Positions 8,242 to 15,403 are shown, numbered from the stretch's first letter. The stretch: DNA of 23,981 nucleotides from JBBITW01 sp037440525 (GCA_037440525.1 JBBITW010000039.1:1-23981), one strand, 5' to 3'. Notes: generated from the sequence alone by a model not told the origin. Translations and numbers: made by a program.

Positions 8242-9219
8242 TCATCCTTTTAGAGGTAGTATCTTATTTTTCAATCTCTCGAAGATTCCTTGTGGCATAT
8301 ATAAAAGAACCAGTATCAATATGATCCCATAGATAATCATATGGAGTCCAGGTAAGGCTGTTCCCATCTTAGCCCTGAGAAGAATGCTAATGGGAACAAA
8401 AATAAATGCTCCAATTGCCGGACCCAAAGCTGTTCCTATCCCCCCTACGATGACAAACAATGCAACCTGCACAGAGATCTGGATGCGAATTACGCTCATG
8501 GGATCAATAAAGACAACGTATTGAGCATAGAAGGTTCCAACAATTGCAGATATAAAAGCACTCAATCCCATCGCAATCAATCTCACCTGTCCTGTTTTAA
8601 CCCCGAGGGCCCTTGCCGCATCTTCATTCTCACGAAATGCTGTTAAATAGTAGCCCAATCTTGAATTCTCTATCGCATATGAAATGGTAATAACTGTTAA
8701 AAAAAGAAATAGACCTATATATACATAAGGAAGTTTCCCTGAAAAAGAGAAATTATATAGGCTTGGTTGAATCGGAAGTGCCAGGCCCTCTGAACCACCT
8801 GTTAATGATCTCCAATTTACAGCTATTATATAACCGACTTCTCCAAAGGCAAGTGTTGCAAGGGCAAAATAGTGACTTCTCAATCTAAAGCATATCATTC
8901 CGAGAATGAGACCGATCAGACTTGAAAGTAGCCCCCCAATAAACATCCCTATCCAGGGTGTCAATCCGTAATGTAGAAGAAGGAGTGTCGAGGTATAGGC
9001 CCCTATCCCAAAAAAGGCATTATGTCCGAGTGACATCATCCCCCCGTATCCGGCAAGAATGTTCCATGCCCCTGCAAATGCCCCCCAGAGAAAGATGAGG
9101 ATTAGCCCGTCGAGATAAAAATCATTCTTTATTAAAAGAGGTAATATAAATAAGCATAGTAAGATAAATACCAAAACTATCTTCTTGTTTGATATGGACT
9201 TTCTATTCAAATGACTCAA
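8242..9219 (-). CDS. livM: Branched-chain-type amino acid ABC transporter permease LivM (set 1)
   Basis: This is an inner-membrane permease of 325 aa, hydrophobic throughout with about 8-9 membrane segments after a short basic N-terminus (LNRKSISNKK). The LivM signature GGMMSLGHNAFFGIGAYTS lies near residues 58-76. Other family blocks are RSHYFALATLAFGE, a cytoplasmic REDEDAARALGV-like coupling region (ENEDAARALGVKTG), and the VQVALFVIVGGIGTALGP segment. The start is TTG at 9219, overlapping the livH1 stop by 17 nt, with AGGAG 10 nt upstream. It forms the membrane channel together with LivH1. Confidence 0.92.
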   Translation of the reverse strand: MSHLNRKSISNKKIVLVFILLCLFILPLLIKNDFYLDGLILIFLWGAFAGAWNILAGYGGMMSLGHNAFFGIGAYTSTLLLLHYGLTPWIGMFIGGLLSSLIGLILGMICFRLRSHYFALATLAFGEVGYIIAVNWRSLTGGSEGLALPIQPSLYNFSFSGKLPYVYIGLFLFLTVITISYAIENSRLGYYLTAFRENEDAARALGVKTGQVRLIAMGLSAFISAIVGTFYAQYVVFIDPMSVIRIQISVQVALFVIVGGIGTALGPAIGAFIFVPISILLRAKMGTALPGLHMIIYGIILILVLLYMPQGIFERLKNKILPLKG

Positions 9220-10129
9220 TTCTCTCTAACTCCTCTTCTCTCTCTATTCCAAAGAGGCCTGAAGGTCTTACTACTAATATCGCTATGAAGAGAAGAAAAT
9301 ATACTGCCTGTTTACTTTCCTGACCCAAAAAGTAACTTGAAAATATCTCTACAATCCCGATGATCAAGCCACTAATCATTGCACCCACGATATTCCCCAT
9401 CCCCCCCAAAACAACGATTACAAACATCACCAAAACAAAGTCAAATCCTACGAAGGGATGGACAGTATAGATTGGCATAAGCAATCCTCCTGCCAATCCA
9501 ACAAGCACAATACCGATTGCAAAGGTAAGTTTATAAATCTTATTTATATTAATTCCCATCAGAAGAGCTGCTGAACGATCCTGGGAAGTTGCCCTTATTA
9601 TCTTTCCTGTATAAGAGAATCTTAAGAAGAAATAAAATGCTATAGAGAGGGAAATAGCCAAAACAAAGGCTATCAATCTAACAGGACTTATCATGACTTT
9701 CCCCATATTTAGGAAGGGGATCGGCCCCAGCACAAAAGACTGTGTGGCGTAGTGAAGTGAAATACTTCTAAAGTCTGCCGACCAGAATAGAAGAACCATA
9801 TTTTGAATGATAGTTGAAAGTCCTACCGTAATAAAGATCTGGCAAAGGACAGAAGAACTCAAGGTGGGTCTGATAAAAAGAGAGTAGGTAACAATTCCTA
9901 CTCCAAAAATCAGAGGAACCATTATAAGTGTACTCAGATATGGATCGATATGAAAGTAATGAAAAAGCCAGAAGGATATATACATGGCAATCATTAAAAA
10001 TTCGCCATGTGCAAAGTTAACTATCTTCATCACCCCGAAGATCAGCGTCAGCCCTATACTTGCAAGGGCATAAATCCCTCCAAGAAGGATCCCAGAAATC
10101 ATTAGTTGTATCAAAAGGGTAATTTCCAT
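9203..10129 (-). CDS. livH: Branched-chain-type amino acid ABC transporter permease LivH (set 1)
   Basis: This 308-aa polytopic permease has the LivH opening pattern GGIYALASIGLTLIFGVMK followed by VNFAHGEFLM. It also has the conserved coupling segment IRATSQDRSAALLMGI and the late block VLGGMGNIVGAMISGLIIG. The ATG at 10129 has no strong ribosome site, unlike its neighbours. A hairpin lies just upstream in the livK1-livH1 gap, so permease expression may be lower than that of the binding protein. Pairs with LivM1. Confidence 0.92.
   Translation of the reverse strand: MEITLLIQLMISGILLGGIYALASIGLTLIFGVMKIVNFAHGEFLMIAMYISFWLFHYFHIDPYLSTLIMVPLIFGVGIVTYSLFIRPTLSSSVLCQIFITVGLSTIIQNMVLLFWSADFRSISLHYATQSFVLGPIPFLNMGKVMISPVRLIAFVLAISLSIAFYFFLRFSYTGKIIRATSQDRSAALLMGININKIYKLTFAIGIVLVGLAGGLLMPIYTVHPFVGFDFVLVMFVIVVLGGMGNIVGAMISGLIIGIVEIFSSYFLGQESKQAVYFLLFIAILVVRPSGLFGIEREEELERIESFE
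9230..9234 (-). promoter_or_regulatory. Ribosome binding site for the TTG start of livM1
   Basis: The minus strand reads AGGAG followed by 10 nt and TTG at 9219, all within the 3' end of livH1. The spacing is slightly long but acceptable. Confidence 0.5.
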
Positions 10130-10147
10130 AGGATTTCAAATAAAATT

Positions 10148-10177
10148 CTCCCTCACCCGATGAAAAGGGTAAGGGAG
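10148..10177 (-). terminator. Hairpin/attenuator between livK1 and livH1
   Basis: Two 11-nt arms (10148-10158 and 10167-10177) flank an 8-nt loop. In RNA made from the minus strand the single non-Watson-Crick position is a G-U pair, whereas plus-strand RNA would have a C-A mismatch. The stem is followed on the minus strand by AATTTTATTT. This fits a partial terminator or an mRNA-stabilising stem that keeps binding-protein expression above that of the permease genes. The ccctcaccc/gggtaaggg arms also resemble a dispersed repeat word. Confidence 0.6.
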
Positions 10178-10214
10178 ATATATAATAATTCGAATTATGA
10201 CCCTGTAATACAAT

Positions 10215-11444
10215 TTACAATTTAAGGTCAGATGTTGCAATCTCTTTTGGAAAGATAAGTTTTAGCTCTCCATCCTGCCATTGATTGATCCCTGCAGATG
10301 CATATATATTCTGCCCAGCATTCTTTTCACCTGGTCGAGCAAATTTTATTCCCCAATTGAGTACACCCTGACCTGGTGGAATATTTAAGCTCAGAGCTGC
10401 TTCTCTAAGTTTTTCGGGCTCAAGACTCTTAGCTCTGGGGAGAATGAATTTATAAAATATCCATGCACCTGCAAAACCCACAAAAGAAGTAGGGTTCGGA
10501 TATTCTCCGTTGTGAGTGTCTTTGTAGCGCTTAACAAATTCTAAGGCATCCTTCTTCTGTTGAGATCCCAACCTTTCTACTGATATCTCGGAAGGGATAC
10601 CCCCTGCCATTACTCCATCTCCTTCCTTCCCAAAGGCCTTAATAAAATCGGGGTTGCCCTGCCCTGCAGTTGTTCCGATCACAATCGATTTAAACTGCAA
10701 TTCTTTAGCCTGTCGGTGGAAGAGGATAGAATCATTTATGTACTGTGCAGCCAATATTATGTCAGGCTTAGCCTGTTTAAGTTTCATCACCATTCCTGAA
10801 AGGTCGACAGATTTGGCGCTGTAAATTTCTGTTGAAACTATATTTAGATTCAATGCCTTTGCCCTTTCCATCAATGCCTTTCCCGTGGATGTGCCAAATC
10901 CTCCATCTTCATGCACTATTGCAAAACGCAGATCCTTTGCCTTCTTTCCAATCCTCGGGGCAATTATATCAGCGGAGAAATCGATCATCTGGAATGCCAT
11001 CATATCACTATCAAAAGTTGTCCTAAAAAGGTATTTAAAACCTCTGTTTGTAATCAGACTTGAAATGCCTTCATTCTCTAAGTAAAAAATCTTATTTTTT
11101 TCTGCCACAACAGTCGCCGCCATTGAGAGGCTGCTTGCCTGTGTGCCGATAATCGCCGTAACCCTTTCATTCGTTATCAGGCGATTTGCCTCACTGGCTG
11201 CTGCCTGAGGATCTGGGGCATCGGCACTGATCAGTGTAACCTTCTTTCCTAAGACTCCTCCTTGCTCATTAATCATTTCTGTAGCAATCTTTACTCCATC
11301 AAAATTCTTAATACCATTCTTTGCAAGGGGTCCTGTCAGTGGAAGTATAGTTCCTATGCGCCAGACATCCTGTCCATAGACGACTTCACAGACCAAAAAA
11401 ATGCTAAAAAGTAGAAGAAATAGTTTGCCAAAGTATCTTTTCAT
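10215..11444 (-). CDS. livK: Periplasmic substrate-binding protein of ABC transporter set 1 (LivK-like, type I fold)
   Basis: This 409-aa Leu/Ile/Val-binding-protein family member starts with a Sec signal peptide: K2-R3, a hydrophobic core at 8-18, and a probable cut after VYG24. There is no lipobox, so it should be a free periplasmic protein. The mature start (VWRIGTILPLTGPLAKNG) is the family's first strand and ligand loop, and VTAIIGTQASSLSMAATVVAEK is the next ligand-contact region. The ATG at 11444 has an excellent GGAGG 6 nt upstream. It lies between hutU and the permease genes, so histidine, urocanate or a related compound is the likely ligand. This family binds diverse amino acids, amides and ureas, so specificity cannot be read from the sequence. 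Confidence 0.92.
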   Translation of the reverse strand: MKRYFGKLFLLLFSIFLVCEVVYGQDVWRIGTILPLTGPLAKNGIKNFDGVKIATEMINEQGGVLGKKVTLISADAPDPQAAASEANRLITNERVTAIIGTQASSLSMAATVVAEKNKIFYLENEGISSLITNRGFKYLFRTTFDSDMMAFQMIDFSADIIAPRIGKKAKDLRFAIVHEDGGFGTSTGKALMERAKALNLNIVSTEIYSAKSVDLSGMVMKLKQAKPDIILAAQYINDSILFHRQAKELQFKSIVIGTTAGQGNPDFIKAFGKEGDGVMAGGIPSEISVERLGSQQKKDALEFVKRYKDTHNGEYPNPTSFVGFAGAWIFYKFILPRAKSLEPEKLREAALSLNIPPGQGVLNWGIKFARPGEKNAGQNIYASAGINQWQDGELKLIFPKEIATSDLKL

Positions 11445-11494
11445 TTTAAACCTCCTCGTATAATATATTTTATATAAATTGAAAAATTTAAAAT

Positions 11495-11522
11495 GGTCAT
11501 TGATTACAGCTACACAATGACC
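11495..11522 (-). terminator. Hairpin with U-rich tail between hutU and livK1
   Basis: A perfect 8-bp inverted repeat (ggtcattg at 11495-11502, caatgacc at 11515-11522) encloses a 12-nt loop. On the minus strand it is followed by ATTTTAAATTTTTC. This could be a partial terminator after hutU or a processing stem. The AT-rich stretch downstream (11456-11485, minus) may hold a separate livK1 promoter, but no convincing -35/-10 pair was found. Confidence 0.5.
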
Positions 11523-11570
11523 TACTGTCTAATTGACACTAATTCTTTAAAAAATGATCCCCGATTCTTT

Positions 11571-13295
11571 TTATTCAGATTCTTCCCTTTTATAGATTGT
11601 TACGCCTGGAATTTTAATCCCCCCTTTCTCTGCTGCCTGAATTGCCTCCTCATAACCAGCGTCTGTGTGTCGCATTATCCCTGTCCCTGGATCTGTAGTC
11701 AATACCCTAAGAAGTCTTTTTTCCGCCTCCTCTGTTCCATCAGCCACAACAACCATCCCTGCATGGATTGAATAACCGATCCCCACACCTCCTCCATGAT
11801 GAACTGAAACCCATGTCGCACCTGCCGAAGCATTTAGAAGTGCGTTGAGGATTGGCCAATCAGCTATAGCATCACTGCCATCCTTCATACCTTCCGTCTC
11901 CCTATATGGGGAAGCAACAGAGCCACTATCGAGATGATCCCTTCCTATAACTATGGGTGCCTTTAATTCCCCTCTGGCAACCATTCTGTTAAATACCTTT
12001 CCAATATGGGCCCTCTGGCCATAGCCCAGCCAGCAGATCCTCGCCGGAAGTCCCTGAAATTTCACCTTCTCTCTTGCCAATCGAATCCACCTAACCAATG
12101 AAGTATCCTCTGGAAATTCTCTTATCACAGCCTCATCCGTCTTATATATATCTTCTGGATCGCCTGATAGTGCAGCCCACCTGAATGGTCCCTTGCCTTC
12201 GCAAAAAAGAGGCCTTATAAATGCAGGCACAAAACCAGGATAGTTGAATGCCTCTTTGACCCCTGCCTCAAATGCCTGGGCTCTAATATTGTTACCATAA
12301 TCAAATACGATTGATCCTTTCTTCTGGAATTCGAGCATTGCCTTTACATGAACAGCCATTGACTGCATTGCCCTACGGATATAATCTTTTGGATCTTTCC
12401 TCCTGAGTTCAAGTGCCTCCTCTAATGTAAGTCCGGCAGGGATATATCCATTTAATGCATCATGGGCAGAAGTCTGATCTGTCACGAGGTCAGGAACAAT
12501 TCCTCGCTTAACAATCTCGGGATGAACCTCTGCTGCATTTCCCAAAAGGCCGATAGACTTTGCAATACCCCTCTCCTTTGCATCAAGGGCAAGGATTATT
12601 GCATCATCAAGATTTTCAACCATCATATCGAGGTAACCTGTTTCAAGACGTCTCCTGAGTCTTTCGGGATCAACCTCTCCCCCTAAAAATACTCCTTCCT
12701 TCATGGTAGCTGCGAGAGGCTGTGCCCCTCCCATCCCTCCCAGGCCTGCAGAAAGGATGAGTCTCCCTTTTAAGGTTCCTCCAAAATGTTTTCGTGCTGC
12801 TGAAGCAAAGGTCTCATAAGTGCCTTGAAGAATACCCTGTGTTCCTATATAGATCCAGCTTCCAGCGGTCATCTGACCATACATGGTAAGTCCGAGTTCC
12901 TCAAGCTCTCGAAATTTTTCCCAGTTGGCCCAGTTTGGAACAAGCATTGAATTGGAAATCAGGACTCGAGGTGCATCTTCATGTGTTTTAAAAATTCCAA
13001 CAGGTTTTCCTGATTGAACGAGCAATGTTTCATCTTTCTCTAAATTCTTCAAACACCTAACCAGAAGATGGTAGGCCTCCCAATTTCTTGCTGCCTTTCC
13101 AGAACCTCCATAAACAACAAGCTCTGCAGGTTTCTCTGCAACATCTGGGTCGAGGTTATTCATGAGCATCCTCAGTGCCGCCTCGGTCTGCCAGCTCTTA
13201 CAATGAAGCTTTGAGCCCCTTGGTGCTCTTATCCCTACCTGAACTCCGGCAAGGGTCTCAACCTTTTCCTCAACTTTTAGCTTTTTCTTTTCCAT
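11571..13295 (-). CDS. hutU: Urocanate hydratase (EC 4.2.1.49)
   Basis: This enzyme adds water to urocanate to form 4-imidazolone-5-propionate using tightly bound NAD+ as electrophile. Recognisable blocks, numbered from an upstream ATG at 13307, are VVYGGSGKAARNWEA (64-78), TAGSWIYIGTQGI, the Gly-rich NAD loop SAGLGGMGGAQP (186-197), and RICWLGYGQRA with C425, matching the active-site Cys of bacterial urocanases. HHGGGVGIGYSIHAG lies near the C-terminus. ATGs occur at 13307 and 13295; only the latter has a good ribosome site (GGAG about 6 nt upstream), so I chose it, giving 574 aa against about 555-560 in characterised enzymes. It is the first gene of the minus-strand hut cluster and is divergent from gntR. 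It is separated from hutH by the whole transporter block. Confidence 0.97.
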   Translation of the reverse strand: MEKKKLKVEEKVETLAGVQVGIRAPRGSKLHCKSWQTEAALRMLMNNLDPDVAEKPAELVVYGGSGKAARNWEAYHLLVRCLKNLEKDETLLVQSGKPVGIFKTHEDAPRVLISNSMLVPNWANWEKFRELEELGLTMYGQMTAGSWIYIGTQGILQGTYETFASAARKHFGGTLKGRLILSAGLGGMGGAQPLAATMKEGVFLGGEVDPERLRRRLETGYLDMMVENLDDAIILALDAKERGIAKSIGLLGNAAEVHPEIVKRGIVPDLVTDQTSAHDALNGYIPAGLTLEEALELRRKDPKDYIRRAMQSMAVHVKAMLEFQKKGSIVFDYGNNIRAQAFEAGVKEAFNYPGFVPAFIRPLFCEGKGPFRWAALSGDPEDIYKTDEAVIREFPEDTSLVRWIRLAREKVKFQGLPARICWLGYGQRAHIGKVFNRMVARGELKAPIVIGRDHLDSGSVASPYRETEGMKDGSDAIADWPILNALLNASAGATWVSVHHGGGVGIGYSIHAGMVVVADGTEEAEKRLLRVLTTDPGTGIMRHTDAGYEEAIQAAEKGGIKIPGVTIYKREESE

Positions 13296-13418
13296 AGGAT
13301 TCTCCATCTCTTATTTAAAAGGTTTTTCAACTCCATAGATTCAGGGATCTTAAATAGTCATTGCCTGCCCTATAGCGGACTTTTCCAAAAAATGTTGATC
13401 AATCTTTCCTTTTCCCCT

Positions 13419-13449
13419 ATTAAATAATTTAATGTTTCTTATATGTCAA
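13419..13449 (-). promoter_or_regulatory. Putative hutU promoter
   Basis: On the minus strand TTGACA (13449-13444) is followed by either TTTAAT at 19-nt spacing (13424-13419; 5/6 to consensus) or TATTTA at 17-nt spacing. The flanking TTCTTGACATA is identical to that of the internal hisC-like promoter. The predicted leader is about 115 nt. Confidence 0.5.
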
Positions 13450-13459
13450 GAAAAAAATA

Positions 13460-13488
13460 TTGACAATTCTCTATAAATGGAGTAATGG
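13460..13488 (+). promoter_or_regulatory. Putative gntR promoter
   Basis: A perfect TTGACA at 13460-13465 has only a weak -10 candidate at 17-nt spacing (TAATGG, 13483-13488). It forms an inverted repeat TGTCAA-N10-TTGACA with the hutU -35 box, so the two promoters appear to be back to back. The -10 and start region is covered by the regulator-type palindrome. Confidence 0.4.
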
Positions 13489-13498
13489 TTATACCATT
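13484..13498. promoter_or_regulatory. Predicted FadR/GntR-family operator (AATGGTTATACCATT)
   Basis: A perfect 6-bp inverted repeat AATGGT-TAT-ACCATT ends immediately before the gntR ATG at 13499. Its core TGGTTATACCA fits the FadR-subfamily consensus TNGTNNNACNA. Its position over the putative -10/start of gntR predicts autorepression. It lies about 35 bp from the hutU -35 box, so control of the hut side is possible but not shown. Confidence 0.72.
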
Positions 13499-14218
13499 AT
13501 GAAAGAATTGATTCAATCCTCATTAACCCCACCTAAGAAAGAGAGGCTAAACGAGAAGATCATCTCCCAAATAAAACATCTTATTCTCTCAAATAATTTT
13601 AAGGTCGGGCAAAGACTTCCATCGGAAAGGGAGATGGCCAATCGATTGAGGGTTAGCAGGGTTGTGGTGAGGGAGACCCTTAGATCATTAGAACAGGCAG
13701 GCCTTATCGAAATTAAGCCTGGAGCAAAAGGTGGACCCTTTGTCACAAACAATCTTCATCTCCCTCTATATAGCTCGGTATGTGACCTCCTTTATAATCA
13801 AAGGGTGAGCTTATCCCATCTACTCGAGGCAAGGGAGACCCTTGAATGCTCTATCATTAAGCTTGCAGCAAAGAAGGCAAATCATCGGGATATAAAGAGA
13901 TTAAAATTGATCAACCAAAGATTTATTGATAAATTTCAAGAAGGCGAGAAGATTCGGGAGATCAATGCCAACTTCCATATGATGATTGCTGAAATTTCCG
14001 AAAATCCCCTGCTTAAATTAATAATCCAATCTCTATTTGAGCTCCTGAATCGTTTGCTGCCGGATTCTACCCGAACCCAAAAATTTACAAGACGAACCTA
14101 CGAAAAACACGAAGCTATAATTGAGGCAATGAGGAAAAGGGACATAGGTGCCTGTGAAAGATTGATGTCCCAGGATATAAAACATATGAAGAATCTTAAG
14201 GGGTTTAAACTCAAATAA
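13499..14218 (+). CDS. GntR-family transcriptional regulator, FadR subfamily (FCD ligand domain)
   Basis: The 239-aa regulator has an N-terminal winged helix (about 18-82) with GQRLPSEREMANRLRVSRVVVRETLRSLEQAGLIE, typical of GntR. A helical FCD domain follows (about 105-230) with NANFH (156-160) and YEKH (H204) at the positions of the family's metal/ligand site. The usual first Asp appears to be N156 and the last His D226, so metal binding may differ. FadR-type members usually sense organic acids; urocanate, a dicarboxylate or the rdh substrate are guesses. The frame is open from a TTG at 13460, but that TTG is part of a TTGACA box and has no ribosome site, so I use the ATG at 13499. No good ribosome site precedes this ATG either, so the start is moderately certain. 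It is 32 bp upstream of rdh2 and divergent from hutU. Confidence 0.9.
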   Translation: MKELIQSSLTPPKKERLNEKIISQIKHLILSNNFKVGQRLPSEREMANRLRVSRVVVRETLRSLEQAGLIEIKPGAKGGPFVTNNLHLPLYSSVCDLLYNQRVSLSHLLEARETLECSIIKLAAKKANHRDIKRLKLINQRFIDKFQEGEKIREINANFHMMIAEISENPLLKLIIQSLFELLNRLLPDSTRTQKFTRRTYEKHEAIIEAMRKRDIGACERLMSQDIKHMKNLKGFKLK

Positions 14219-14250
14219 ATATCTATCTATTTTTTCGAAGGAGGTATTCT

Positions 14251-15393
14251 ATGAGTGGCTACCACAAGAGAGATTTTGAACCTTTTCCTATGCATAAGAT
14301 AAAAAGGGTTGATAGACCAACAATTAAGATATTGGATGATCAGGTAAAAAGGGTGGATGAGAGGGAAAACGGTTTTAATAAAGCCAGGCGTGGAGATTAT
14401 GGTCCATTTCTTAAAAGGGAGGTTCTGAGATTTGTTCCAAAACATCCCCTCTCAGGATCTCTTGCGTGGATGACTGCTTATATGAGAGATGTTGTAGATG
14501 GTTTTGTGGCAAAACAGAAGGCACCTTTAGTGGAAGATACCTCTCTTTTATCCCGTCATATAAAAGAGCTTGCTTATTTTCTCAGGGCCGATGCTGTAGG
14601 GATTTGCAAATTACCTCCTTATGCAGTTTATACAAATAGCTATCCTGATGGAGAAACCATTGAGTTGAATCATAAGTATGCCATTGCTATACTGGTTGAC
14701 CAAGATTGGAGGACAGCATGGGCCACAAGCGGTCATGACTGGATAAGCAACTCAATGAGCTTTTTGGCCTATTCAACATCAGCATTTATAGCATGTATAA
14801 TCGCAGATTACATCCGAAGATTAGGATATCCTGCGAGGGCTCATCATGCAAGAAATTATCAGGTTGTAGTTCCACCCATCCTCCTCTGGGCTGGACTTGG
14901 AGAGATGTGCAGGATTGGAGATTGTGTTCTTCATCCATTTCTGGGTCCGAGGTTTAAAGCTGCAGTTGTAACCACAGATCTCCCTCTCTCTATTGATAAA
15001 CCAATAGATTTTGGCCTTCAGGATTTCTGCTCCAAATGTAAAAAATGTGCCAGGGAATGCCCTTCAGGAGCACTGAGCTCGGGGGATAAAGTTATGTATA
15101 ATGGTTACGAACGCTGGTTAACAGACATAGAGAAATGCACAGCCATGAGGGTAGGAAATCAGAGAGGCTCAGGATGTGGCACATGCATAAAGGTCTGTCC
15201 AGCAAACAAGCCCTATACACTTTTCCATCGAGCAGTTGGATGGGCTGTAAGGCATTCTTCAATCGCAAGAAGTATCGCAGTCAGGGCAGATGATATTTTT
15301 GGTTATGGAAAACCAAAACCTGAGAAAAAGTGGTGGTTTGAGCTTGAAGATGTGGAGGGAACTTTAAGAATACCAGAAGATAAGAATAATTGA
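14251..15393 (+). CDS. Second cytoplasmic reductive-dehalogenase-like corrinoid/Fe-S protein (rdh2)
   Basis: This 380-aa protein has an RdhA-type core: FLRADAVGICKL (about 110-121), AYSTSAFIA with Y174 as candidate catalytic Tyr, YIRRLGYPAR, AGLGEMCRIG and TDLPLSIDKPIDFGLQDFC. The first [4Fe-4S] motif is C260-x2-C263-x2-C266-x3-C270 (CSKCKKCARECP). The second is C296-x12-C309-x2-C312-x3-CP (C316). It lacks a Tat signal, transmembrane helix and RdhB neighbour. Compared with rdh1, the segment after AGLGEM carries two extra Cys (C220, C225) and has lost the usual GR.G..(I/M)T pattern, so the cofactor or substrate pocket may differ. Its N-terminal VKRVDERENGF matches IERFDDRLTGF of rdh1. An excellent AAGGAGG lies 6 nt before the ATG. 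It is 32 bp after gntR, so the two are probably cotranscribed. The substrate is unknown. Confidence 0.85.
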   Translation: MSGYHKRDFEPFPMHKIKRVDRPTIKILDDQVKRVDERENGFNKARRGDYGPFLKREVLRFVPKHPLSGSLAWMTAYMRDVVDGFVAKQKAPLVEDTSLLSRHIKELAYFLRADAVGICKLPPYAVYTNSYPDGETIELNHKYAIAILVDQDWRTAWATSGHDWISNSMSFLAYSTSAFIACIIADYIRRLGYPARAHHARNYQVVVPPILLWAGLGEMCRIGDCVLHPFLGPRFKAAVVTTDLPLSIDKPIDFGLQDFCSKCKKCARECPSGALSSGDKVMYNGYERWLTDIEKCTAMRVGNQRGSGCGTCIKVCPANKPYTLFHRAVGWAVRHSSIARSIAVRADDIFGYGKPKPEKKWWFELEDVEGTLRIPEDKNN

Positions 15394-15403
15394 TGACCAT
15401 TAT

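Noticed and set aside
11493..11771. Plus-strand 92-codon open frame across the hutU 3' end
   Set aside because: It is mostly antisense to hutU, starts in the hairpin region and looks like a frame shadow.
13460..13498. TTG start at 13460 for the GntR regulator
   Set aside because: The TTG is part of a consensus TTGACA box, has no ribosome site, and would place the operator palindrome inside the coding region.
13485..13502. Five-codon leader peptide (MVIPL) overlapping the gntR start as ATGA
   Set aside because: The frame exists and ends in TGA overlapping the gntR ATG, but its ribosome site would be only 2 nt away and it coincides with the operator palindrome, which explains the sequence better.
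15394..15403. Bidirectional terminator between convergent rdh2 and livF2
   Set aside because: The gap is 10 bp and no stem with a T-run spans it.
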